The translations under genes were made by a program, and so were the position numbers. This document shows positions 8,626 to 17,100 of a DNA stretch of 34,081 bases, piece by piece (positions within the stretch are counted from its first letter, which is position 1; each line of letters starts with the position of its first letter). Under the pieces are notes generated by a model. That model was given only the letters and a program-made list of their open reading frames with translations. It ran no database searches and was not told the DNA's origin. Source of the DNA: Planctomycetota bacterium (GTDB lineage: Bacteria > Planctomycetota > Planctomycetia > Pirellulales > Pirellulaceae); NCBI GenBank assembly GCA_016872635.1, contig VGZN01000006.1, positions 1-34,081 of the forward strand, in the 5' to 3' direction.

Positions 8626-9474
8626 TCATTGTATCCGAAGTAGGCTGTTGTCGATCAAACGCGTTGTCCCGACTCGAGCCGCGATGATGGCTACGACGGG
8701 GCTATCTAAATCTGTCCGTGGTTCCATCGATTCGGGATCTACAATGGCTGCATAGTCGATCGAATCGACAGGAACCTTGTTCAAAATCTCGCGCATTGCT
8801 GATTCGATTTGTGCAACATTGCGAAAGCCGTCGTCGATCATGGATTGAGCTTTGGACAACGCGTGCCATAAACCGATCGCTCGCACCCTATCGGCTGCGG
8901 AAAGGTACCGGTTGCGGCTGCTCATCGCCAATCCATCGGGTTCCCGAACAGTTTCGCACGGCTGGATAAGGATCGGAACGTTTAGATCACGCACCATAGC
9001 GCTGATCACGGCGACTTGTTGATAGTCCTTGCGGCCAAAGTAAGCGACCCTGGCGGGAAGCATATTAAAAAGCTTCAAGACGATAGTAGCTACGCCGCGA
9101 AAATGACCAGGTCTAATCTTGCCTTCCCAGTTCGCTGCAACTGCGGGTGGTTCGATGAAAGTCGTATGCCCGGGTGGGTATATATGATCGTTGCTCGGTA
9201 CGAAGACAAAATCACAACCGATCGCGGAGAGCTGCTCAAGGTCCGAATCGAGGGTTCGGGGGTATTTAGCAAAATCCTCATTCGGACCGAATTGCGATGG
9301 ATTCACGAAGATGGTGGTGACCGCGATATCGCATTCTCGTTTTGCTTCGCGTACCAACGAGAGATGCCCATCGTGCAATGCTCCCATCGTGGGAACAAGC
9401 CCAATCCTATTCCCTTGGCGTCTCAAGAAATCCAATTGGGCGTAAATTTCTTCCGGACTCGAGAGAACCTTCAT
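8626..9474 (-). CDS. panC: Pantoate--beta-alanine ligase (pantothenate synthetase)
   Basis: PanC joins pantoate and beta-alanine with ATP to make pantothenate, the precursor of coenzyme A, in the cytoplasm. The 282-residue length is standard. Visible signatures are VPTMGALHDGHLSLV (about residues 27-41, the nucleotide-binding HIGH-type motif), TIFVNPSQFGPNEDF, YPRTLDSDL, RPGHFRGVATIVLKLFN (about 142-158 or a little earlier), YFGRKDYQQ, and the ATP-contacting SSRNRYLS. The start ATG at 9474 comes 3 bases after the purQ stop, so the two genes are tightly coupled. Nothing is missing or unusual in the sequence. Confidence 0.97.
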   Translation of the reverse strand: MKVLSSPEEIYAQLDFLRRQGNRIGLVPTMGALHDGHLSLVREAKRECDIAVTTIFVNPSQFGPNEDFAKYPRTLDSDLEQLSAIGCDFVFVPSNDHIYPPGHTTFIEPPAVAANWEGKIRPGHFRGVATIVLKLFNMLPARVAYFGRKDYQQVAVISAMVRDLNVPILIQPCETVREPDGLAMSSRNRYLSAADRVRAIGLWHALSKAQSMIDDGFRNVAQIESAMREILNKVPVDSIDYAAIVDPESMEPRTDLDSPVVAIIAARVGTTRLIDNSLLRIQ

Positions 9475-9477
9475 GTG

Positions 9478-10263
9478 TTATCCGAAGTAGGCAACTGCAT
9501 TCTCGAAAATCTTGAGCCCTTCGCCGTGAGTAGGCCGCGGATTCAATCGCGTCCACGATGGATGATTGGTCGGGAATAGAAATCGTTCGGGGTGAGGCAT
9601 CAGACCAAAAATTCGTCCGGAGGGATCGCAAATGCCTGCAACATTCCACTCGGCCCCGTTCGGATTGCCGGGAAATGCCAAACCAGCGTCGCTTGTTTGC
9701 CCGTCGGCGGTACAGTAGCGAACCGCAATTTGCTTGCGGTCCAGTAGCATTGTTCGGGCCTGCTCATCGCGTGTTAAGAATCGGCCCTCGGCGTGGGCCA
9801 TGGGCAAGTAAATCTTTTCGATGCCCCTCAAAAAGACGCAGTGGCCTGACTCCGGCTTGAGATGCACCCACCTAGACTCAAATCGTCCTTGCAAGTTCCA
9901 TGTCAAGGTCGCAGGTGGATTCGTCGATCCCGAATCGAAAAAGATTCCTAAACGCATCATGATTTGGAACCCGTTGCAGATGCCGAGAACCAATCGGTCC
10001 TCTTCCCGAAACATTTCAAGTGTTTCCGCCAAACGGGTCTGCCATTGAACCGCCGCGATCCTCCCTGCGGCGATGTCGTCTCCGTAACTGAAACCACCTG
10101 GGAAGCACAGGATTTGGTAACCGCGTGCCAAGTCTGGATGCTCGATCAACTGGTTCACATGCAGGCGATGGGGCTCGGCTCCCGCAAGTTCGAATGCGTA
10201 GGCGGTTTCAACATCGCAATTGGTTCCCGGTGCACGGACTACGAGCACTTTCGGCTTGGCCAT
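9478..10263 (-). CDS. purQ: Phosphoribosylformylglycinamidine synthase, glutaminase subunit
   Basis: PurQ supplies ammonia from glutamine to the PurL/PurS synthase in step four of purine biosynthesis. The class I amidotransferase triad is visible: the nucleophile Cys96 in GICNGFQ, and the His and Glu in MPHPER close to the C-terminus. The N-terminus carries the usual VLVVRAPGTNCD segment followed by the oxyanion region FPGGFSYGDD (about residues 54-63). At 261 residues it is longer than the 220-230 residue Gram-positive PurQ, mainly because of inserts in the second half; this longer version exists in other lineages. Neither purL nor purS is in the window. It is the first gene of the purQ-panC-lgt-oxidoreductase series, so its promoter should lie in the gene-free stretch just above 10263. 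Confidence 0.95.
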   Translation of the reverse strand: MAKPKVLVVRAPGTNCDVETAYAFELAGAEPHRLHVNQLIEHPDLARGYQILCFPGGFSYGDDIAAGRIAAVQWQTRLAETLEMFREEDRLVLGICNGFQIMMRLGIFFDSGSTNPPATLTWNLQGRFESRWVHLKPESGHCVFLRGIEKIYLPMAHAEGRFLTRDEQARTMLLDRKQIAVRYCTADGQTSDAGLAFPGNPNGAEWNVAGICDPSGRIFGLMPHPERFLFPTNHPSWTRLNPRPTHGEGLKIFENAVAYFG

Positions 10264-10540
10264 CCTCGGTGATTTCCTCTAGCAAATAGAACTGTTATGT
10301 TCATGGATTCCATCGTTGCTCTGAACATCTTTGGGATCGAAAACGCTTACCGCGACTGCGAATCCAACGACGTCCTCTTGTGGGCCAGTTCGAATGGGCC
10401 ATATCACTCGCGCATTTTAGCCGAGCATCCTACCCGCAGAACCCCAATCACGGCAATCCAGGGAGCGAAACCGGGGTGAGAAAAGTGGGGGGGCCGAGGA
10501 TTTGAAGGCTTCTTGCCGCACAAAAGGTGCCTGGCATCGA

Positions 10541-10553
10541 GCGGAGCGTCCGC
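10541..10553. repeat. Short perfect hairpin followed by an A run
   Basis: GCGGA, loop GCG, TCCGC, followed on the plus strand by AAAAA. The stem is only 5 base pairs. The first ten bases recur exactly inside the larger hairpin at 10838-10876, which suggests a shared repeat family rather than chance. Confidence 0.4.
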
Positions 10554-10642
10554 AAAAATGGGAAAGCGGGGCCAAGCTGTAGCGGTTGTTGTCCTAAAAC
10601 ACCCGAAGATTTCTCTTGGATTCCAAGCCATCTGCCCAAAGA

Positions 10643-10720
10643 CATCAGCGGTCGAATCAATCAACCTAATAGCGCCGAGTTCTCGAACGCTTTTTTCCAA
10701 AATGTCTTGAAGCGGCGGAT
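10643..10720 (+). repeat. Diverged direct repeat, copy 1
   Basis: Pairs with 11044-11123. The 24-base core at 10697-10720 matches 11100-11123 at 21 of 24 positions. Both copies begin with CATCAGC, and both contain CGAG-NN-CTCG followed by a T run just before the core. The two loop bases differ (TT here, GA in the other copy) while the arms are kept. Confidence 0.6.
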
Positions 10721-10761
10721 CGCAGGACGGATCTACTGCTCTACATTGCGGGCCAAAGTGG

Positions 10762-10780
10762 CACGACAGTCTCTGTCGTG
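10762..10780. repeat. Perfect 8-bp inverted repeat
   Basis: CACGACAG, loop TCT, CTGTCGTG. It is a perfect stem with a three-base loop and no T run on either side, so it is more like a REP-type element or RNA hairpin than an intrinsic terminator. It sits in the gene-free stretch. Confidence 0.5.
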
Positions 10781-10837
10781 AAGGGCTTTATGCTCGTTGG
10801 TCTAAACCCCTGGAGCATTTGAAGCCGAACAGTCTTT

Positions 10838-10876
10838 GGGGAATACGACGGCGGAGCGTCGTACCACTAATTCCCC
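10838..10876. repeat. Nested imperfect hairpin
   Basis: The outer arms GGGGAAT (10838-10844) and ATTCCCC (10870-10876) enclose inner arms ACGACG (10845-10850) and CGTCGT (10857-10862) with loop GCGGAG. The 3' side has a seven-base internal bulge. The inner part shares the ten-base word GCGGAGCGTC with the hairpin at 10541. Confidence 0.5.
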
Positions 10877-11043
10877 GATCAACCTTGCGCGAAGCCGCAA
10901 AGGAGTGCAGTGGATCCTTGCGAAAGATCCTGGCTGTGATGGGGCTTGGGCGAAGGGAACAACCGCGCGGTAACATGTGCGCGATGCAAAGTTGTGGATG
11001 CTACCGCAGCAATGGTGACGATTGGATCCAACACGAGTTAAGC

Positions 11044-11123
11044 CATCAGCTACGGTGTCAAGAGTCCAACAAAAGTGACGACCGAGGACTCGACTTTTTC
11101 CGGAATGTCTTGCAGCGGCGGAT
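11044..11123 (+). repeat. Diverged direct repeat, copy 2
   Basis: Second copy of the repeat at 10643-10720. It ends three bases before the SirB1-like stop codon, so on the minus strand it forms the immediate 3' flank of that gene. Its CGAG-GA-CTCG arms are followed by a T run on the plus strand. Confidence 0.6.
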
Positions 11124-11125
11124 GG

Positions 11126-11821
11126 CTAATGTTCGCCCCCTTCATCGCTCAGTACCGCTTGCAGTTCTCGCATGGCAGCGACATTCCGAGAGCTTCCAGA
11201 ATGGATCAGGAGCGACCGCAAGTTATTGAGAATCCGATGCAACCATTGGTGCTCGTCACAAACAGGGAACCATTCATCTCCGGGTTGTCTCGATTGCCCC
11301 ACAATGCGCTCGACCATGTGGGTTGCTTCGCCTTCGGAAAGTAGCCGACCACCGTGGAACGGGTCGACTAGCATAAGGTCGTTCCCTGCGTGAACGCGGG
11401 CAAGAAAATGCCCAGGGCTGTTGATTCCCTCCACGATTAGACCAACACGTTCTGCGACAGCTTTGTAGATAAGAGTCAACGTTATCGGTAATCCACGCTT
11501 GGTCTCGAGCACACGAGGAATCAAGCTGTTGTCGACTTCGAAGTAATGTTGAGGATCGCCTCGAAATCCCATTTCGTCGAAGAGCACTTCATGGAGTTGT
11601 GCTACCAATGCGTCCGGGGACGGATGATGCACTCTCCGCTTGACCGTCGACGCCAGTTCTTCGATCGCTTCGAGGGACACAACGGGAGATTGGTTTGGCA
11701 AGAAGTGGAGCGAGATGCCCAAGGCCCCACACAACAATCGCTCCGAAGAGGTCGGTGCCTTCAGCGCCAGTTCGAAAAAATCGAAGGCGCTTTCGTGACA
11801 GTATTTTGGCCTTCGACGCAT
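11126..11821 (-). CDS. SirB1/transglutaminase-like domain protein
   Basis: The 231-residue protein matches the SirB1 N-terminal (Transglut_core2) family. The typical block is present: YFEVDNSLIPRVLETKRGLPITLTLIYKAVAERVGL (about residues 94-130), then INSPGHFLARV with the conserved His, and LMLVDPFHGGRLLS with the conserved Asp. The family fold is that of transglutaminases, but the nucleophilic Cys is generally absent and I see none at its position here, so protease or crosslinking activity should not be assumed. SirB1 itself has no secure biochemical role. No signal peptide is visible. The gene follows the helicase-nuclease pair after 142 bases on the same strand and may be the last gene of that run. 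Confidence 0.82.
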   Translation of the reverse strand: MRRRPKYCHESAFDFFELALKAPTSSERLLCGALGISLHFLPNQSPVVSLEAIEELASTVKRRVHHPSPDALVAQLHEVLFDEMGFRGDPQHYFEVDNSLIPRVLETKRGLPITLTLIYKAVAERVGLIVEGINSPGHFLARVHAGNDLMLVDPFHGGRLLSEGEATHMVERIVGQSRQPGDEWFPVCDEHQWLHRILNNLRSLLIHSGSSRNVAAMRELQAVLSDEGGEH

Positions 11822-11963
11822 GTACGTTCGACTTCGTTAGCTTTTACTTCCTGGCTGCGAACGCGCCCCATCGCTTCACAACCCAAACCATGGAAATAGC
11901 TTACCCTGAACCCATCTACTGTCCAATGGTCCGTTCGAATCGGACGGCGCAGCCAGAATAGCC

Positions 11964-14123
11964 TTAGGACTGATACTCGACACCGATCGACTCGACCTTG
12001 TTCTCACTCAGCAGAATCAATGTCGATTGGACGAGATCGGGATGGAGCGAGAACTGCCTGCAGAGGACTCGGCGGTATGCATTTAGCTGGGGAGCATGAA
12101 TCGTTTTGCGGCTTTCAATCCAGGGCTCAAGCTTCTCTCCTTCGTCCCGTTGATCGGTTTTGAAGTCGAGGATCTCAGCGCGAACCACTCGATCACCATC
12201 GAGCCCCAGCACGCATCGATCAATGACCCCTCGTATCAATGCCCCATCGAGCAATTGGAGCAATCGTCTTTCTGTGCTTACTTGGAGTCTTAGCAATTGG
12301 GGCTGGTTCCACGCCGAATAGCGTTCACGGCTCAACGCATTACGAATCTCTGGGGATTCGCAATAAGCCATGAACTTATCGATCCAGATATTCAATCGCA
12401 ATTGCGTCATTTCCTCCTGGGTCAGGGTTGCCGATGCGATGTTTGTCAGCAACTTCTTCGTCGGGTGGAAGTCCTCGATCCATCCTCTCACTTCTTCGAA
12501 CCAGCGGTGTACCAATTTACCGACGACGGTCCCTGCCACTTCTTCAGGCTTCCATAGGGTAGCGATCTCGGAATTGGTTCGCTCGTTGAGTTGGCTCGGA
12601 GCAACCCAGTCTGCTTTTTCTGTTCCTGGTTTTCCAGGAGCCAAAGCAACCCGCACCCTGCGTGGTTCGACTATCTCTGCTTTCTCGAGCTTCTCAGCTT
12701 TCTCGAGCTTCTCCGTAGCTGTTCCGTTCATGGCCGCCGTGTACCATTGCGGGGATCCTTGATGGAGAATAACAACCCCAGGTTGCTCCCAAGTGGTCGG
12801 ATCCGATGCATAAATGGAGTGAAGTACGGAACCCCATCGTTTTTTTGCCGTTTTGGATGGGGATGTGTACATGTACAACGCTTGTCGTGCGCGGGTCAGT
12901 GCGACGTAGAACAAGCACATGGCTTCTCCGAGCTTTTGCCGTTGCATTTCTGCGTAGGCCACCTGCCACGCCTCGCCCATATACTTTAGCAACTGATGAT
13001 TCATCGAACGCATGATCCCGATCGGTGCTGACATCCGGTCGGGACGCATGACGATGTAGTCGTTGGTCGTGCGTGTGATCGCTTGATCGAGCGTCGGCAA
13101 AAAGACCGCGTCGAACTCCAATCCTTTGGATTGGTGGATCGTCATGACTCGAACTTTGCTTTCGCCTGGCAAGGCCATCCGATGACGTTCGATAAAGTCT
13201 AGAAACTCATGGATCTGAGACTGGCTAAACGTATCGAACCGGTACGCCTCCTCGATCAACTGTTGCATTCGCTGTTGATCCCGTACCGTGCATTCCTCCG
13301 CGATCCCACGGACCAGCCAGCTTACCAATCCACCAAATCCGAAGGATGCGATTTTCTCTCGAAGATTCGCTGAGAGTCGATTGGGATCGCTCCGCAGCGA
13401 CTCGTCCCACAATCGAATCATCGGAGAATGCTTGAGATGGAAATAGGCCAACGAATCTCCCGGATGGTCGGCCAATTGCAGGGCGCTCATTACCAGTAGG
13501 ATCGGTGCGGTATCTGTGAGTGGATTTCCACCTTCCTGACTCGCCTCGACCCCAAGCTCTCGAAGCCTGGAGATGATGGTTGCAATATCGCGGTTCGCCC
13601 GCGTCAGTACTCCAATCGTAACTTGTGGTGCTTCGCGGTGCAGTTCTGCGATGCGTTCCGCAACTTCTTTGAACAAGTCAGGGCTGCTCCTCACCCCCTC
13701 ATTATCCTTGTTCTCTTGCACATTCGCGTTTCGGAACTCGATGTACCCTGCCAGTTCGGATTTAGCGGTTTTGTGATCGACGAAATATCGCTCTATCCAC
13801 TGTTGCACCAATGCATGGCGACTGCCGTCTTCTTTCTTCTTACCATCTTCACCGATGAAATTATCGTGCTCCGGCAAGCGGCGAAACGTTTCATTGACAA
13901 AATCGATGACTGCAGTGGAACTGCGACGGCTCTCCGTGAGTTTCTGATCCTTGACGTTTTTAATTTGCTGGCCGACCGACTCGAAAATCTCGGAGACGCC
14001 TCCTCGCCAAGAGTAAATCGCTTGCTTGGTATCCCCGACGCAAAAAAAGGACGTTGCACCGTCTGTGGGACTTGCATTATCGACGATCGCCTCTGCGAAG
14101 GGTTTGACGATTCCCCATTGCAC
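11964..14123 (-). CDS. addA: C-terminal part of AddA/RecB-type helicase-nuclease, split from its N-terminus by a frameshift
   Basis: This 719-residue frame begins at a GTG that directly follows the point where the upstream frame loses alignment. It contains UvrD-type helicase motif III (FFCVGDTKQAIYSWRGG, about residues 26-42), motif V (VRVMTIHQSKGLEFDAVFL, about 323-341), motif VI (FYVALTRARQAL, about 405-416), and a C-terminal PD-(D/E)XK nuclease domain with GVIDRC and EILDFKTD (DFKTD at 653-657). It lacks motifs I and II. Motif I lies in the other frame (gene at 14077-18435) and motif II is absent from both. In AddAB enzymes AddA powers 3'-to-5' unwinding and its nuclease cuts one strand during double-strand-break processing. 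Alone, this fragment cannot bind or hydrolyse ATP in the usual way. Translation could restart at the GTG or the product may not exist. It may instead be a whole gene damaged by an assembly error. Confidence 0.85.
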   Translation of the reverse strand: MQWGIVKPFAEAIVDNASPTDGATSFFCVGDTKQAIYSWRGGVSEIFESVGQQIKNVKDQKLTESRRSSTAVIDFVNETFRRLPEHDNFIGEDGKKKEDGSRHALVQQWIERYFVDHKTAKSELAGYIEFRNANVQENKDNEGVRSSPDLFKEVAERIAELHREAPQVTIGVLTRANRDIATIISRLRELGVEASQEGGNPLTDTAPILLVMSALQLADHPGDSLAYFHLKHSPMIRLWDESLRSDPNRLSANLREKIASFGFGGLVSWLVRGIAEECTVRDQQRMQQLIEEAYRFDTFSQSQIHEFLDFIERHRMALPGESKVRVMTIHQSKGLEFDAVFLPTLDQAITRTTNDYIVMRPDRMSAPIGIMRSMNHQLLKYMGEAWQVAYAEMQRQKLGEAMCLFYVALTRARQALYMYTSPSKTAKKRWGSVLHSIYASDPTTWEQPGVVILHQGSPQWYTAAMNGTATEKLEKAEKLEKAEIVEPRRVRVALAPGKPGTEKADWVAPSQLNERTNSEIATLWKPEEVAGTVVGKLVHRWFEEVRGWIEDFHPTKKLLTNIASATLTQEEMTQLRLNIWIDKFMAYCESPEIRNALSRERYSAWNQPQLLRLQVSTERRLLQLLDGALIRGVIDRCVLGLDGDRVVRAEILDFKTDQRDEGEKLEPWIESRKTIHAPQLNAYRRVLCRQFSLHPDLVQSTLILLSENKVESIGVEYQS

Positions 14124-14127
14124 AGTC
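14077..14127 (-). other. Frame break that removes helicase motif II (about 20 bases missing)
   Basis: Reading the minus strand, the upstream frame encodes VDHLLLD, ending with GAC at 14127-14125, and then CAMGNRQTL to a stop at 14077. A second frame reads VQWGIVKPFAEAIVD from GTG at 14123. In RecB/AddA/UvrD relatives these two pieces are joined as LLLDExQDTSxxQW. Only one base separates the GAC codon from the GTG codon, where seven codons are expected, so about 20 bases appear to be missing. The expected spacing is family knowledge; the break itself is read directly. Confidence 0.85.
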
Positions 14128-17100
14128 GAGCAGCAAATGGTCGACAGAACAGTCCATGCGGTGCGAGATGCTTCGCATATCGGGCTTGTTGTCGCTCGAT
14201 GGTTGCTCGTTGTTTTGATCCTCCTTGGAGCGGTTCGCTTCTACTGTTGCTCGCATCCATTGCGACAATCGTTCAGCCACATCGCTAAACGTGACCATCC
14301 GCCGGGCTTGTTTGATTTCCTTCAAGCAGCGATCGAACTCGACGAGGACTTGGTAAGCCGCTTCGTTTTGCAGTCGTCTATAGGTCAACGCCGAGGTGAG
14401 GGCGTACCCTGACAGGACTCGGACTGCGTCACGCATGGGGGCACTGACTGGTTTGTTATAGTATGTCGCTTCATCTTCTAGGCAAGCGAGCGCCAGCGTT
14501 GATGTGAGGAAGCCTTCCCAGTCACTCTCGAGGAATTGGATTCGGAGTTTGTCTTTCCCTTTTGTCTGCTGATTATTCACCATGGGGGTACATTCAAGCA
14601 CTTGCAAGGCTGCGTTGACGCGTTCCTCGGATGGCGCCGATGGAACATGCATTCGCGTCCATGCTTCCTGTGGAGCTTGTCGGTAGAGTTCGTATGCGTC
14701 TGCGACTACCGATTCGATTTCCGCGCGGACACCTCGAACCGCTTCTCCTTTGGAAAGTTGTGAGATCAGCGATCTCAAGTGTCGGTATTCGATGGAGTCG
14801 AACATGCGCGTGATCGCTTCGCGGTTAATCTGTTCCTCTTGAACCGGATCGATCAGCGTCCAGCCTGGTGGCAATTTCAATTCGAGTGCAAATGATTTTG
14901 CGAGCTGGGAGTAGAAACTATCGAGGGTGCTGACTCGAAACCGATGGAGATGCGAGCATAACCGAGACAGTTGGTACCGTGCTGTGTCATGGGTTATCGT
15001 CATCGGTTCCAAAATTTCACAAAGCCGTCGGAAGCCTTCCTCGGTTTCGCATCCATCTGCCAACCAACTCAATACGCGGTGCAAGATCTCTCCTGCCGCT
15101 TTCCGCGTAAACGTCGTGGCTAAAATGGAATCGAGCGGCTGATCGGTGAAAAGGAGTCGGATCGCCCGAGACGCGAGTTGGTAGGTTTTTCCGGTCCCCG
15201 CCGATGCCAAGATCATCGAGGGATGGAACCACTCCGCAGGCGGAATACCTTCGGCGAGTACTGGTTCAACCGAGCTGCGCTTGAGCACTGGACAGATCCT
15301 CGGCAAGTGAGGTCGCTCGGTCGGTTGATGCGGGACGTCGATTCTTGAATCCTGGCAACTCTCGATCGCGGGAGTATCGCTCTCCGTTTGCTCTCCTAAC
15401 TCCGCATTCAATTTTTCCTCGAGATCCCAACTCCACGGACGTACGACGGTCCTTTGGACGATCCCTTTGTAGTCATCCCAATCCAAGAGAATCTTGTTGC
15501 TCGGTGGCCAAAACGCCCCTTCCAAAACACGGCTGGCAATTGCTTCGGCCGATTGGATTGCTGCTGCATGTTCCTCCAGTGTGAAATCGGCAGTGATGAA
15601 TCGCGTTTGCTTCGCGTTTTTTGGGAGCAATATGTAACCGAATCGAACTTTGCTCAGGTCCTCGATCTGCAGCGTCGATATCAGTTTTCCATAAAGTGGC
15701 AGCTGCCAGTCCTGCCATGTGCCATCCGAGGCGAGATGGTTCTTGCGAGGCTCGTCGGTGGTGTCTCCAGTTTTATAATCCCAGACAGCGTATTCACCTG
15801 TTTCTTTTTTGTAGTCGATCCGGTCGATCCGACCATGGATTTCCATGATTCCCGCGGGCAAATCCCACTTAATTCCCTGTCCTCGCTCGACCGTATGCTC
15901 GATGTATTTGATTTCCCACCCATCGCGAGCGTGGTTCGCTTGATGGATCGCGAACTCTTCGAACCTCAATTTGGCCTGTTCGATTTGAATCACCAACGCA
16001 GGTGGTTGTAGCGAACCAAACATCCTTCGAGCTACACGAACCAATTCCTCATTTAGCCAATCGGAGATTACCTTTGGATCGATGGATGTGGCGACATCGG
16101 ACGCGATCAATCCTTCGAGCACCTTGTGGACCAAATCGCCGAAACCCCCTCCATCGAGTTCCAATGGTAGGTGGTTGGTGGTGGTGGCCCGTTCGATCTT
16201 TCTCAAATAGAACCGGTATGGGCATTCGCTATATTTTTTGAAGTCGGTGACTGCCATATCGTGAATACGGCGTGCCGGATCGGGTTTAGGGATCGGCACG
16301 TTGGATTGCCCGCGTCTCGATTTCCAACCTTCGACAATCACGCTGCTCGGCTCGGGATCGGAAATCAACATCGAAACGCGTCGCGCTAATTTTTCCGTCG
16401 GAACGGTCATCATCAATCGGCTTGGAGTCAATGAGTCGCCATCGCTGCTCAAACGATTCATGATGAACTCAAGATGCTCTCGGGTGTGGAGCAAGGTGAG
16501 CATCACATAGGCATCCCGAGCATAACGCCTGGCGTTATCGATCAAGCCGAGTTCGCTCCGAAGTCGATTGGGTAGAAACGCGTCTGAGTTCACGCTTTCG
16601 GGAAGAACGCCATCGTGCATGCCTGTGAGCATCAGCACCGGCCGATCGTCGAGCGACAATTCCAACCAACCGATCATTTCGATCGCACGGTCGTCTACCA
16701 GAGGTGGGATTTGAACCGAGTGCAATTGCTGATGGATCCATCCTAAGCATTCAGCGAGATCGATCTCGGTATCGAGGGCGGAGGGAACAGCGGCTAAACG
16801 ATCGAGTACTTCATTGATGGCTCGGCACCCGCGGAAGACGAGATTCCCATCAGGTTGATCGCGATCTACCGTGGAATGCCCGTACAATTCGATAAAAATC
16901 TGTCGCCAAGGTTCCGCCCATTGGCTCAATCGACGTTTCCCGTCCCGAAGCGGCTTGAGCCACGCATCGAGCGCTTCGACTGTTGCTACAAATTCGGCCC
17001 GTCCTCGGGCTTGAGGCCACTCAGGCACATTGACCGACCGCAGCAAGGTCGCCGCTAAGTACCCATCGATTGCGGCAAGGAATCTCGGCGGCATCGGCTG

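Larger units (their letters stand above)
10264..11125. other. Long gene-free stretch (862 bases) with hairpins and a diverged repeat
   Basis: No convincing coding region is found on either strand; the open frames here lack family sequence and overlap one another. The stretch separates the start of purQ from the stop of the SirB1-like gene, both on the minus strand, so it must hold the purQ promoter at its left end and possibly a transcript end for the long run at its right end. It contains several hairpins (10541-10553, 10762-10780, 10838-10876), a 10-base word GCGGAGCGTC present twice (10541 and 10851), and a diverged direct repeat (10643-10720 and 11044-11123). I read it as decayed or REP-like sequence, possibly with a small RNA; nothing proves transcription. 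Confidence 0.6.

Noticed and set aside
10404-10700. 98-codon minus-strand frame as a small gene
   Set aside because: No recognisable sequence, no clear ribosome-binding site, and overlapping equally open frames. It lies within the repeat-bearing spacer.
11929-11945. tRNA-like T-arm (GTCCG-TTCGAAT-CGGAC)
   Set aside because: The arm is perfect, but the required 5' acceptor partner (CTGCGCC for GGCGCAG) and the D and anticodon arms are absent upstream on the plus strand, and the minus-strand loop lacks TTC at the right place. No tRNA can be built.
14077-14123. Programmed ribosomal frameshift joining the two AddA frames
   Set aside because: A frameshift would restore the frame but not the missing DExQDTS residues, and no slippery heptamer is seen. 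A deletion or sequence error explains it better.
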